Part shown: positions 56,121 to 64,000 of the stretch, piece after piece
Numbering within the stretch: the first letter of the stretch is position 1
Layout: every line of letters starts with the position of its first letter
Source of the DNA: Hymenobacter sp. BRD128
GTDB taxonomy: Bacteria; Bacteroidota; Bacteroidia; Cytophagales; Hymenobacteraceae
Assembly (NCBI RefSeq): GCF_013256625.1
Contig: NZ_CP053908.1
Span: 2,728,001-2,792,000 of the forward strand
Length of the DNA stretch: 64,000 nucleotides
Direction: 5' to 3'
Translations under genes and position numbers: made by a program
The notes under the pieces: model-generated
Seen by the model: only the letters and a program-made list of their open reading frames with translations
The model's database searches: none
Told to the model about the DNA's origin: nothing

Positions 56121-57521
56121 TCATTCTACGTGGGCAGGCTCGGGGGCGGCAGTAGGCTGCGCGTTCTCGGCAAGCGCCTCCCGCATAAAACCTTGCTTGA
56201 GGTGCTCGTAGAGCGAGTGGCGGTCGAGCAGCGAAGCTACGCTTTGGGCCAGCAAGCCGCTGATTAGCAGCTGGAAAATGGCTGAGTGGCGGTCGGTCAT
56301 TTCCAGCACCAGAATGGCCGCCGTGAAGGGCGAGCGCACCACGCCCGTCAGAAAACTCACCATACTTACCAGAATGAGCAGGTTGCGGTCGGGCACGCCC
56401 ACGTGCATAAGCCGGCCCACGCCATCGCCCAGGATGGCCCCGGCACTGAGCGAGGTGGCAAACACGCCGCCCGCCCCGCCGCTGCTGTAGCTGAGGGCCA
56501 TACCCACAAACCGCACCGGAAATAAGTACCAAGGCGTCAGGCCGTTGTTCTGAAACAACAGGCGGTTGATAATGGGCTTGCCGGTGCCTACGCCCTCGGT
56601 GCCGAAGGCGTAGGCCACCGTTGCCATCAGCAGGCCGCAGCCCAGCACCCAGCCCGCCTGCGCGGCCAGCGAGGTAAAGCGCTTGCGGTAGTTGCCGAGC
56701 CAGAGCAGGGTCTTGGCAAATGCGGCACCCGCGATGCCGCACACCACCGCCACCAGAAAAACCACCAGCTCGACCCGCCCTGAGGCTGCCACTACCTTGG
56801 GATAACCCAAGTATAAGTAAGGCCCCAGAAACGTCTGGGCGGTGAGGCCCGCAATAATTACGGCCGTAAATACGGCCATGCGAAAGCGAGCCATGTGCAT
56901 CTGGGTCAGCTCCTCCACCACAAACACGATGCCGCCCAGCGGCGTGTTGAAGGCGGCGGCTAGCCCGGCCGCGCCGCCCGTAACGAGCGCAATCTGGCGC
57001 GAGAGCTGGGGCCAGCCCGCCGGCTGCAAGCGGTTGATGGTGCGGAAGATGGCCGCCGACACCTGGATGGTCGGCCCCTCGCGGCCGATAACCCCGCCCC
57101 CCAGCAGCAGCACCACGCTGCTCAGCACCTTTACTACGGCCACGCGCAGGCTCAGCAGGTAGCTGGTGCGCTGGTGGTGCGCGGGGTTGGAAAGCTCGAT
57201 GCCGGCCATTACCTGCGGAATGCCGCTGCCGCGGGCGGCGGGCGCCAGCTCGCGCACCAGCAGCCACGACACCCCAAATGCCGCCGGCGTAAGTATAAAC
57301 GCCAGCCAGGGCGTGCCGCTGAGCCAGGTAAAACTCAGCTGCTCGGCCCAGCCAAACATCTTTTCGTAGCCCACGGCCACCAGCCCGGTCAGGATGGAGG
57401 CCACCCAGAACGGAAAGCTTTGCAGAATCAGTCGCCGTACCCGGTCAGTATAAAGGGGACGAATAAGGTAGTGGTCGAGCCAGGAAAGCACTCGCTCATA
57501 CCGGGTAGGTAAGTCAGCCAT
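56121..57521 (-). CDS. ClC family chloride channel/antiporter
   Basis: A 466-residue inner-membrane protein with ~10-12 hydrophobic segments. ClC selectivity motifs are present: GSGIPQVMAG, GREGPTIQ, and GGVFATSLSAGAILG, each holding a chloride-binding loop. The gating-Glu position is kept in GREGP. There is no CBS domain. Members are Cl-/H+ exchangers or fluoride or chloride channels; Glu near residue 200 for proton coupling cannot be assigned surely. ATG at 57521 (MADLPTRYERVL) chosen over an upstream in-frame start. A TACCTTGT box, one mismatch from the -7 consensus, lies at 57527-57534. Confidence 0.9.
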   Translation of the reverse strand: MADLPTRYERVLSWLDHYLIRPLYTDRVRRLILQSFPFWVASILTGLVAVGYEKMFGWAEQLSFTWLSGTPWLAFILTPAAFGVSWLLVRELAPAARGSGIPQVMAGIELSNPAHHQRTSYLLSLRVAVVKVLSSVVLLLGGGVIGREGPTIQVSAAIFRTINRLQPAGWPQLSRQIALVTGGAAGLAAAFNTPLGGIVFVVEELTQMHMARFRMAVFTAVIIAGLTAQTFLGPYLYLGYPKVVAASGRVELVVFLVAVVCGIAGAAFAKTLLWLGNYRKRFTSLAAQAGWVLGCGLLMATVAYAFGTEGVGTGKPIINRLLFQNNGLTPWYLFPVRFVGMALSYSSGGAGGVFATSLSAGAILGDGVGRLMHVGVPDRNLLILVSMVSFLTGVVRSPFTAAILVLEMTDRHSAIFQLLISGLLAQSVASLLDRHSLYEHLKQGFMREALAENAQPTAAPEPAHVE

Positions 57522-57629
57522 AAAATACAAGGTAGTGTTAGCCAGCCCCCGCCTTTGCAAGGCTAGCGGGCTCCTTTAGATGGCATTAAAGCAAAAAGTA
57601 ACGGGGAGAACGCGCCCGTCCGGCCAAGC

Positions 57630-59693
57630 CTATCCCCTAGCCAGCACCAGCGCCGTGCGGCTGGGCACGTAGAGGCGCAGACGCGGCGCCTCGGCCGTGC
57701 CGCCGCCACCGAGCGTGTCGTAAATCACTTGCTCATCGAGCCGGTCAAAACCACCAAACTCGCTGCGGTCGGAGCTGAGCACCAGGCGGTAGCGGCCCAG
57801 GGCCGGCACCGGAACACCGTAATCGAAAAAGCTTTCGCTCACGTGGAAGCTGAACACGAATACCAGTCCGGCCCGCTCGAAAGCGATGACTTTGTTGCCA
57901 AAGTCGATATTGAGCAAGCTAGCCGGGCCTTTACTGAGCAGCTGCCGCTCGCGGGCCAGCTTGAGCATGGCGTGGTCGAAGGCCAGCAGCTGGCTAAAGC
58001 GCAGGTCTTTGTTATCGGCCAGGCTCCACTGGCGGCGGGCGTAGTGGTAGCTCCAGTCGTTGCCGGCCCTTGGGAAATCAACCCACTCGGGGTGGCCAAA
58101 CTCGTTGCCGATAAAATTGAGGTAGGCCTCGCCGCCCGCGCTCAGCGTGATGAGCCGGATGAGCTTGTGCAGCGCCGTGGCGCGGGCCACCCGGGGGTCG
58201 CCGTCGAGCACGCCCATGTTGGTGTAAATGGCTGCATCGTAGAGCCAGTGACTGAGGGTTTTATCGCCCACCAGCGCCTGGTCGTGGCTTTCGGCGTAAG
58301 CCACGGTTTTTTCGCCCTGGCGGCGGTTCGTCAGCTGGTGCCACAGCTCGCCGAGGTTCCAGTCTTCGTCGCGCTGGTGCTTGAGGGTCTTAATCCAGAA
58401 ATCGGGCAGCCCCATGCCGAGCCGGTAGTCAAAGCCCACGCCGCCGTCGGCGATGGGCCGGCACAGGCCGGGCAGGCCACTCATATCTTCGGCAATAAGC
58501 AGGGCCGATTTCTTTATCTCGCGCACCAGCGTGCTGGCTAGCATCAGGTACAGAATGGCATCGTCGTCGGCATCGGGGCCGAAGTAGCTATCGTAGCCGC
58601 CGAAGGCGTGGCCCTCGCCGTGGTGGTGATAAAGCATGGAGGTGACGCCATCGAAGCGGAAGCCGTCGAAGTGAAACTCTTCCAGCCAGTAGCGCAGGTT
58701 ACTGAGCAAAAACTGTTGCACCTCGGGCCGGCCGTAGTCAAAAAGCTTGGAGTCCCAGCCGGGGTGGTTGCCGCGCTCGCCCTTGTGAAAGTAGAGGTTG
58801 CCCGAGCCGTCGAAGTCGGCTAGCCCCTCAGCCTCGTTTTTCACGGCGTGCGAGTGCACCAGGTCGAGCAGCACCGCAATACCCCGCTTGTGCGCCTCAT
58901 TCACCAGGTATTTCAACTCCTCGGGCGTGCCGAAGCGCGAGCTGGGCGCGAAGAAATTGGCCACGTGGTAGCCAAACGAGCCGTAGTACGGGTGCTCCAG
59001 CACGGCCATGAGCTGCACCGTATTATACCCTTCGGCCTGGATACGCGGCAAAATATGGTCGGCAAATTCGCGGTACGTGCCCACGCGGCCTTCCTCCTGG
59101 GCCATGCCCACGTGCGCCTCGTAGATGAGCGGCTGGCCCTTGGTGGCATTATTGACGCGGAAGGTCGAGTCGGTCCATTTAAACGGCGTTTCGGGCACCC
59201 AGAGTTGGGCCGAGTAATCCTTGGTTTGCTCGTCCTGCACGGCGCGGCGCAGGTAGGCGGGCAGGCGGTCCTTGCCCTGGCCGTGGGCCACCACGTGCAG
59301 CTTGTAGCGCGAGCCGGGCGCCGGGCGCCGGCCGTGGGCATCGTCGGCAATAAAGCCTTCCCACACGCCGCTAGCCTCATCTTTTTGCAAAGGGTCGGCT
59401 CCGCGGTTCCAGAAATTGAAGTCGCCAATCAGGCTCACGGCTTCGGCGCCCGGCGCCCACTCGCGCACCACGTAGCCGCGGCGGCGCGCATCGTAGTGCA
59501 GCCCCAGCCGCTGGTGGGCGGTGGCAAACTTGCTGAGCGAGCCGTATTCCTGGGTAATGGCCGCCAGGCGGTCGGCCAGCCGCTGCTGGCGGGCTAGCAA
59601 CACAGGTTCATAGGGTTGCAGCCAGGAGTCTTCCTGGGTGAGCGTCAGCACGGGGGCGGGAACGGCGGGGGAATCCTGGATTTCGGCGGACAT
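57630..59693 (-). CDS. glgB: 1,4-alpha-glucan branching enzyme
   Basis: Introduces alpha-1,6 branches into glycogen. 687 residues: N-terminal CBM48-type beta domain (RRGYVVREWAPGAEAVSLIGDF), GH13 barrel with DLVHSHAVKNE, the nucleophile in FDGFRFDGVTSM, the acid in LLIAEDMSGLPGL, AYAESHDQALVGDKT, and a C-terminal beta domain. The long N-terminal region and MLYHHHG after the nucleophile match the eukaryotic-like GlgB branch. It shares a 72-bp divergent promoter region with ggt. GH31 is nearby, but glgA and glgC are not in the window. Confidence 0.93.
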   Translation of the reverse strand: MSAEIQDSPAVPAPVLTLTQEDSWLQPYEPVLLARQQRLADRLAAITQEYGSLSKFATAHQRLGLHYDARRRGYVVREWAPGAEAVSLIGDFNFWNRGADPLQKDEASGVWEGFIADDAHGRRPAPGSRYKLHVVAHGQGKDRLPAYLRRAVQDEQTKDYSAQLWVPETPFKWTDSTFRVNNATKGQPLIYEAHVGMAQEEGRVGTYREFADHILPRIQAEGYNTVQLMAVLEHPYYGSFGYHVANFFAPSSRFGTPEELKYLVNEAHKRGIAVLLDLVHSHAVKNEAEGLADFDGSGNLYFHKGERGNHPGWDSKLFDYGRPEVQQFLLSNLRYWLEEFHFDGFRFDGVTSMLYHHHGEGHAFGGYDSYFGPDADDDAILYLMLASTLVREIKKSALLIAEDMSGLPGLCRPIADGGVGFDYRLGMGLPDFWIKTLKHQRDEDWNLGELWHQLTNRRQGEKTVAYAESHDQALVGDKTLSHWLYDAAIYTNMGVLDGDPRVARATALHKLIRLITLSAGGEAYLNFIGNEFGHPEWVDFPRAGNDWSYHYARRQWSLADNKDLRFSQLLAFDHAMLKLARERQLLSKGPASLLNIDFGNKVIAFERAGLVFVFSFHVSESFFDYGVPVPALGRYRLVLSSDRSEFGGFDRLDEQVIYDTLGGGGTAEAPRLRLYVPSRTALVLARG

Positions 59694-59715
59694 AAGCGAG
59701 AGAAAATTGGCTTTT

Positions 59716-59723
59716 CAAAGGTA
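59716..59723 (-). promoter_or_regulatory. -7 promoter box of glgB
   Basis: Minus strand TACCTTTG, full match, 23 nt upstream of the ATG. On the plus strand the same spacer carries CTACTTTG (about 59754) with TTTG upstream, a weaker candidate for ggt. Confidence 0.55.
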
Positions 59724-59765
59724 GGCAACTAGCCGGCTGGGTGGGCTTTGTACCTACTTTGCGTC

Positions 59766-61547
59766 ATGCATACGTTTTCTCGCCTCTCTGCGGCTGCCTT
59801 CTTAGTAGCTGCACTTGCCGGCCCGGCACTAGGGCAAAAAGCAGCTCCGCACGCAGCCACCGCATCTTCACCCACCGACCAGCTGCCGCCGGCCGCCGCG
59901 CCCGTCGTGGCCCGCCACGCCCTGGTAGTATCGGCCCACCCGCTAGCCTCCCAAATTGGCCGCGACATCATGCAGCAGGGTGGCAATGCCTACGACGCGG
60001 CCGTGGCCGTGCAATTTGCCCTAGCCGTGGTGCATCCGTCGGCCGGCAATATTGGCGGCGGCGGGTTTATCGTGTACCGTGACCACGGTGGTGTGGCTGG
60101 CACGCTCGACTTTCGCGAAGTGGCCTCCGTCAATGCCACGCGCGACATGTACTTAGATGCCAATGGCAACGTGGTGCCGAATGCCAGCACCTTGGGGCGC
60201 AAGGCAGTAGGGGTGCCGGGCACAGTGGCTGGCATGGTGGCGCTACATAAAAAGCTGGGCAAGTTGCCGTGGGCCAAGCTGGTGGAACCGGCGGTGCGGC
60301 TAGCCCGGCAAGGCGTGGCACTGACTGAGAAAGAAGCCGCGGGCCTGAACGATAACCGGGATGCGTTTATAAAGTACAGCCACCGTGATGAGCTATACAA
60401 GACTGATGTTGTCGCTAACATCCCCACTCCTGACCTTGCGGCTTCGTCAAACTGGAAAGCCGGCGACCTGCTTAAACAGCCTGACTTGGCGGCTACCCTC
60501 GAACGCATTCAGCTACAAGGACGCGATGGTTTTTACAAAGGCAAGACGGCTACTTTGCTGCTAGATGAAACCCGAGGCAACCTTGTCTCTGATGACCTCA
60601 ACCGCTATGAACCCAAATGGCGCGCCGCCCTGCGCGGCACCTACCGCGGCTACGATGTGATTACAATGCCACCGCCCAGCAGCGGCGGCGTGGCCCTGCT
60701 CCAGATTTTGCAGATGCTGGAGCCCAGCAACCTGGCCAAGCTCGGCTACCACACGCCGGCCGGCGTGGCTTTCATCACCGAGGCCGAGCGCCGCGCCTAC
60801 GCCGACCGCGCCACCTACCTCGGCGACCCCGATTTTGGCAAGGTGCCGGTGGCCCAGCTCTTAGCGAAAAGTTACAACCAGCAGCGCTTCAGCACGCTGC
60901 GCGCCGATGGGCTAGCCACCCCCAGCGCCCAAATAACGGCCGGCCCCGGCTTGCCGCACTACGAAAGCGACCAGACCACCCACTACGACATCGTGGATGC
61001 CCAGGGCAACGCCGTGAGCTGCACCACCACCCTCAACGGCGCCTACGGCAGCAAGGTAGTGGTGGCCGGCGCCGGCTTTCTGCTTAATAATGAGATGGAT
61101 GACTTCAGTTCAAAAGCCGGCGTGCCCAATATGTACGGCCTGGTGGGCGGCACCGCCAATGCCATCGCGCCCGGCAAGCGCATGCTCAGCAGCATGACGC
61201 CCACCATCCTGGCCAAAGGCGGCCGGCTAGCCCTCGTCACGGGCTCGCCGGGTGGCAGCACCATCATTACCACCGTGTTGCAGAGTATTTTAGCAACGGT
61301 AGATTACGGTGCCAATGCCGAGCAAGCAGCGGCCGCGCCGCGCCTGCACCACCAGTGGCTGCCCGACCAGCTCGACGTGGAAACCGGCGCCCTCACGCCC
61401 GAAGCCGAGAAAGTATTGCAGGAAAAAGGCTTCAACCCGAAGCCGCGCACGGCGTGGGGCCGGCTCGACATCATCCGGGTGTTGTCCGATGGCCGCCTCG
61501 AAGGCGGCGCCGACCCTCGGGGCGATGATGCGGCGATGGGCTATTAA
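59766..61547 (+). CDS. ggt: Gamma-glutamyltransferase
   Basis: Periplasmic enzyme hydrolysing or transferring the gamma-glutamyl group of glutathione and related peptides. 593 residues with a signal peptide (MHTFSRLSAAAFLVAALAGPALG). N-terminal nucleophile hydrolase made as one chain and self-cut before a Thr: QTTHYDIVDAQGNAVS contains the catalytic Thr, preceded by about 400 residues of large subunit with PSAGNIGGGGF and DFREVA. The end SMTPTILAKGG ... GSPGGSTIITT is the oxyanion-loop motif. ATG at 59766 preferred over an in-frame TTG at 59748. Confidence 0.93.
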   Translation: MHTFSRLSAAAFLVAALAGPALGQKAAPHAATASSPTDQLPPAAAPVVARHALVVSAHPLASQIGRDIMQQGGNAYDAAVAVQFALAVVHPSAGNIGGGGFIVYRDHGGVAGTLDFREVASVNATRDMYLDANGNVVPNASTLGRKAVGVPGTVAGMVALHKKLGKLPWAKLVEPAVRLARQGVALTEKEAAGLNDNRDAFIKYSHRDELYKTDVVANIPTPDLAASSNWKAGDLLKQPDLAATLERIQLQGRDGFYKGKTATLLLDETRGNLVSDDLNRYEPKWRAALRGTYRGYDVITMPPPSSGGVALLQILQMLEPSNLAKLGYHTPAGVAFITEAERRAYADRATYLGDPDFGKVPVAQLLAKSYNQQRFSTLRADGLATPSAQITAGPGLPHYESDQTTHYDIVDAQGNAVSCTTTLNGAYGSKVVVAGAGFLLNNEMDDFSSKAGVPNMYGLVGGTANAIAPGKRMLSSMTPTILAKGGRLALVTGSPGGSTIITTVLQSILATVDYGANAEQAAAAPRLHHQWLPDQLDVETGALTPEAEKVLQEKGFNPKPRTAWGRLDIIRVLSDGRLEGGADPRGDDAAMGY

Positions 61548-61570
61548 TCGACTTCTATTCTGGGTCAAAG

Positions 61571-61831
61571 ATGAAAAATCGTCTTATCGCTTACTTGGCC
61601 GTTTTTCTACTCCTAGCCAGTGTGCTGGAGGGCTGTGCAGTGATTAACACGATGGTAAGTCTGCAATACGAAACCGGGTACCCGGCTTCGAAAGATGACT
61701 GCACGAGTAACGTCACGGGAGCCAACTTGTGCCTTTCATTAAAACGCCATAAGACAGCCGCTGCCGGGTGCCTCATCGGGTATGTAGCCATCTACGTATT
61801 TGCGGCAGCAACTAAAACCCCCGGGGAGTGA
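61571..61831 (+). CDS. Small hypothetical lipoprotein
   Basis: An 86-residue protein with type-II signal peptide (lipobox VLEGC at residue ~22). The mature part has four further Cys (CTSN, LCLS, AGCLIG) and a hydrophobic tail GCLIGYVAIYVFAAA that may be a second membrane segment. No family recognised. It starts 23 bp after ggt on the same strand, so probably is co-transcribed with it. Confidence 0.6.
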   Translation: MKNRLIAYLAVFLLLASVLEGCAVINTMVSLQYETGYPASKDDCTSNVTGANLCLSLKRHKTAAAGCLIGYVAIYVFAAATKTPGE

Positions 61832-61848
61832 CATCACTAAAAATTGCG

Positions 61849-61856
61849 TATCTTTG
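61849..61856 (+). promoter_or_regulatory. -7 promoter box of the rimP-nusA operon
   Basis: TATCTTTG followed by CACC, full TAnnTTTG match. A leader of about 70 nt to the rimP ATG follows. Confidence 0.6.
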
Positions 61857-61880
61857 CACCAGAAAATGGTATTCAATCTG

Positions 61881-61912
61881 AAAAGAGGGGACGCGAAGTC
61901 CCCTCTTTTTTT
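61881..61912 (+). terminator. Terminator-like hairpin in the rimP leader (possible attenuator)
   Basis: 11-bp perfect stem AAAAGAGGGGA/TCCCCTCTTTT with a 7-nt loop, directly followed by T's (T7 at 61906-61912). It lies between the promoter and rimP start, not after a gene, about 18 nt downstream of the expected transcription start. It could be an attenuator responding to NusA, which acts on intrinsic terminators. Confidence 0.6.
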
Positions 61913-61931
61913 GCCCTAGCCCCCGCCTGTC

Positions 61932-62405
61932 ATGGCTCAATTTGACCGCCACCGCATTCAGCAACTACTCGCCGACGCCCTCGGCGACAGTGGCTTATAT
62001 GTAGTTGACCTCACCGTGTCGGACTCGGTGATGCCCAAAATCACGGCTACGCTCGACGGCCCCAACGGCCTCGGCATCCAGGAGTGCGCCCAGGTGACGC
62101 GCCGCCTCAACCGCGGCCTCGAAGAGGCCTACGGCGAAGACGCCGCTTATTCGCTCGAAGTGACCTCGCCCGGCGCCGACCAGCCCCTCACCGACCCGCG
62201 CCAGTACCAGCGCCACGTGGGCCGCAGCCTGGCCCTCAAGCTAGCCGATGGCACCGAGAAAACTGGTCCGCTCACTGCCGTTACGCCCGAAGGCATTGAG
62301 CTGGAAGAAGTTATCAAAATAAAAACCAAGAAAACCACCCTACCCGCCGTCTTTATTCCTTTCGGGGACATAAAAGAGGCGACAGTTGTTATTTCTTTCA
62401 AGTAG
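61932..62405 (+). CDS. rimP: Ribosome maturation factor RimP
   Basis: Binds the 30S subunit and helps its late assembly. 157 residues: N-terminal domain VVDLTVSDSVMPKITATLDGPNGLGI, the conserved SLEVTSPGADQPL, and a C-terminal SH3-like barrel (RSLALKLADGTEKTGPLTAV ... IPFGDIKEATVVI). First gene of the widely conserved rimP-nusA-infB order. Preceded by a promoter box and a hairpin leader; 127 bp to nusA. Confidence 0.93.
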   Translation: MAQFDRHRIQQLLADALGDSGLYVVDLTVSDSVMPKITATLDGPNGLGIQECAQVTRRLNRGLEEAYGEDAAYSLEVTSPGADQPLTDPRQYQRHVGRSLALKLADGTEKTGPLTAVTPEGIELEEVIKIKTKKTTLPAVFIPFGDIKEATVVISFK

Positions 62406-62424
62406 ACCGCAGATTAGCTGCGCT

Positions 62425-62480
62425 GAACTTCGTTTCAAACGGATTTAACGAAGTTCGCGGATGCGCCCGCTGAAGCGGGC
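62425..62480 (+). repeat. Two hairpins in the rimP-nusA spacer
   Basis: GAACTTCGTT/AACGAAGTTC (62425-62434 and 62447-62456) and GCCCGC-TGAA-GCGGGC (62465-62480), with no T-run. Possible RNA-processing or stability elements within the operon. Confidence 0.4.
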
Positions 62481-62532
62481 TAACTATGCAAACAGTTGTT
62501 TTAGACGTTTTTACGCTTTTACTTAATCTTTC

Positions 62533-63924
62533 ATGGCTAAAAAAGTCACCCCTAGCCCGCAGGAAGTCGCCGCCGCGCAGGCCGACCTAAATGCCCGGAT
62601 GCTCATCGAGAACTTCCAGGAGTTTGCCAAGAGCCGCAACATCGACCGGCCCACGATGATGTCGATTCTGGACGACGTGTTTCGGACGATGATTCGCAAG
62701 AAGTTTGAGGACGACTCGAACTTCGACGTAATCGTCAACCCTGACAATGGCGACCTCGAAATCTGGCGCAACCGCGAAATCGTGGACGACAACTCGGAGG
62801 ATATCTGGGACCTGGACAAGATTCCGCTGGCTGAGGCGCAGAAAATTGAGCCTGATTTTGAGATTGGCGAGTCGGTAGCCGAGCCGATTAAGATTGACGA
62901 CTTTGGCCGCCGCGCCGTGCTGCTAGCCCGCCAAACGCTGATTCAGCGCGTGAAGGACATGGAGCGCGACAACTTGTATCAGAAATACAAGGACTTGGTG
63001 GGTGAAATCATCACCGGCGAGGTGTATCAGGTGTGGAGCCGCGAGGCGCTCATCCTGGACAAGGATGAGAATGAGCTGGTGCTGCCCAAGAGCGAGCAAA
63101 TCCCGAAGGACCGCTACCGCAAGGGTGATACGGTGCGCGCCGTGGTGCACCGCGTAGATGTGGTAAATGGCTCACCAAAGGTTATCCTGAGCCGCGCCGC
63201 GCCCGCCTTTTTGGAGCGCTTGTTTGAGCAGGAAGTACCCGAGATTTACGATGGCCTCATCAGCATCAAAAATGTGGTGCGCGAGCCCGGCGAGCGCGCC
63301 AAGGTAGCCGTGGAAAGCTACGACGAGCGCATCGACCCGGTGGGCGCCTGCGTGGGTATGAAAGGCAGCCGCATTCACCCAGTAGTGCGCGAGCTGATGA
63401 ACGAGAACATCGACATCATCAACTACACCGACAACCTGGAGTTATTCATCTCGCGGGCTTTGTCGCCGGCTAAGGTTGGCTCGATGAAAATCAGTGAACA
63501 AACCGGCCGGGTTTCCGTGTTTATGAAGCCAGACCAGGTGAGCCTGGCCATCGGCCGGGGCGGCGCCAACATCAAGCTGGCTAGCCGCTTGGTGGGCATG
63601 GAAATCGACGTCTTCCGCGAAGCTACCGACTATGAAGAAGACATCGCCCTCGACGAGTTCACCGATGAGATTGAGCCTTGGGTAATTGCCGAGCTTAAGA
63701 AAATCGGCCTTGACACCGGCCGCGCCGTGCTGGCCGTGAAAAAGGACGACATCGTGCGCCGCACCGAGCTGGAAGAAGAAACGGTAGACGATGTGTACCG
63801 CGTCATCCGCCAGGAATTTGCCGACGACGACGACCTGCCAACCGAGGCCGGGGCTGCGGCACCTAGCCCGACACCCACGCCGGCCGCCAACGCCGACACC
63901 GACAGCGCCCCGGCCGCCCAATGA
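62533..63924 (+). CDS. nusA: Transcription termination/antitermination factor NusA
   Basis: Binds RNA polymerase and the nascent RNA, modulating pausing, termination and antitermination. 463 residues: N-terminal RNA-polymerase-binding domain to ~130 (SILDDVFRTMIRKKF), S1 domain at about 135-210 (GEIITGEVYQVWSREALIL), KH1 and KH2 at about 225-360 (ACVGMKGSRIHPVVREL and LAIGRGGANIKLASRLVG with the GxxG loops), then an acidic region and a Pro/Thr/Ala tail. No C-terminal acidic repeats as in E. coli. infB is expected downstream but lies beyond the window. Confidence 0.95.
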   Translation: MAKKVTPSPQEVAAAQADLNARMLIENFQEFAKSRNIDRPTMMSILDDVFRTMIRKKFEDDSNFDVIVNPDNGDLEIWRNREIVDDNSEDIWDLDKIPLAEAQKIEPDFEIGESVAEPIKIDDFGRRAVLLARQTLIQRVKDMERDNLYQKYKDLVGEIITGEVYQVWSREALILDKDENELVLPKSEQIPKDRYRKGDTVRAVVHRVDVVNGSPKVILSRAAPAFLERLFEQEVPEIYDGLISIKNVVREPGERAKVAVESYDERIDPVGACVGMKGSRIHPVVRELMNENIDIINYTDNLELFISRALSPAKVGSMKISEQTGRVSVFMKPDQVSLAIGRGGANIKLASRLVGMEIDVFREATDYEEDIALDEFTDEIEPWVIAELKKIGLDTGRAVLAVKKDDIVRRTELEEETVDDVYRVIRQEFADDDDLPTEAGAAAPSPTPTPAANADTDSAPAAQ

Positions 63925-64000
63925 GGGCCGGGGCCAACCGCCAGCAAGTAAGTTATTAAATCAAGCCAGTAGGCTTGATTTATAGCCTGCTGGCCAGATT

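Noticed and set aside
59748..61547. ggt start at TTG 59748
   Set aside because: ATG at 59766 begins a regular signal peptide, and the TTG lies within the likely promoter.

Overview
The window looks like chromosomal DNA of a GC-rich Bacteroidota of the Hymenobacter type (Cytophagales). The signs are two very large secreted proteins ending in a type-B C-terminal sorting domain of the type IX secretion system, an Oar-like TonB-dependent transporter, many SPII lipoproteins, an SdhCAB b558-type succinate dehydrogenase, and recurring TAnnTTTG boxes just upstream of starts, the -7 element of Bacteroidota housekeeping promoters. The genus is inference from gene content; no rRNA or tRNA gene was seen.

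Layout. 0-12 kb: outer-membrane transporter, NlpC/P60 lipoprotein, GlcD-like oxidase, exported amidase, a disordered hydrophilic protein, DinB protein and M28 peptidase. 12-19.4 kb: cysS, an endonuclease/exonuclease/phosphatase protein, a 1230-residue T9SS cargo and a yeast-type cytosine deaminase. 19.4-33.2 kb: an envelope gene set (EnvC-like M23 protein, DUF4292 lipoprotein, TPR protein, sugar nucleotidyltransferase, dut) on the minus strand, interrupted by three tandem lipoprotein paralogues and by a ~3.1 kb AT-rich segment in which two near-identical IS630-type elements flank a glycosyltransferase. 33-44 kb: M3 peptidase, ferredoxin-type reductase, M23 peptidase, polyprenyl synthase, alpha/beta hydrolase, folK, fabD and a second T9SS cargo. 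44.4-49.4 kb: TCA block sdhCAB and icd. 49.6-61.8 kb: CDF transporter, GH31 alpha-glucosidase, a protein ending in a half glycosyltransferase fold, a DUF1905/YdeI-like protein, ClC channel, glgB and ggt. 61.8-64 kb: rimP-nusA, the start of the usual rimP-nusA-infB operon, behind a hairpin leader.

Two things affect use of the sequence. First, cysS, the endonuclease gene, a threonine-dehydratase-like gene, sdhA and one IS copy each lack exactly one base in a G or C run. At least cysS and sdhA should be functional, and the second IS copy has the extra C, so consensus homopolymer errors are the likeliest cause. Second, intergenic regions carry a dispersed family of long imperfect palindromes sharing a GTCATGCTGA-like core, and the palindrome GCTAGC is strikingly frequent throughout.

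No CRISPR array, prophage or classical defence island was seen. The most unusual items are the lipoprotein triplet with near-identical ends and divergent AT-rich centres, the IS630-flanked glycosyltransferase inside an otherwise conserved envelope gene set, the half-GT protein, and terminator-like hairpins between promoter and start codon of rimP and of the GH31 gene.
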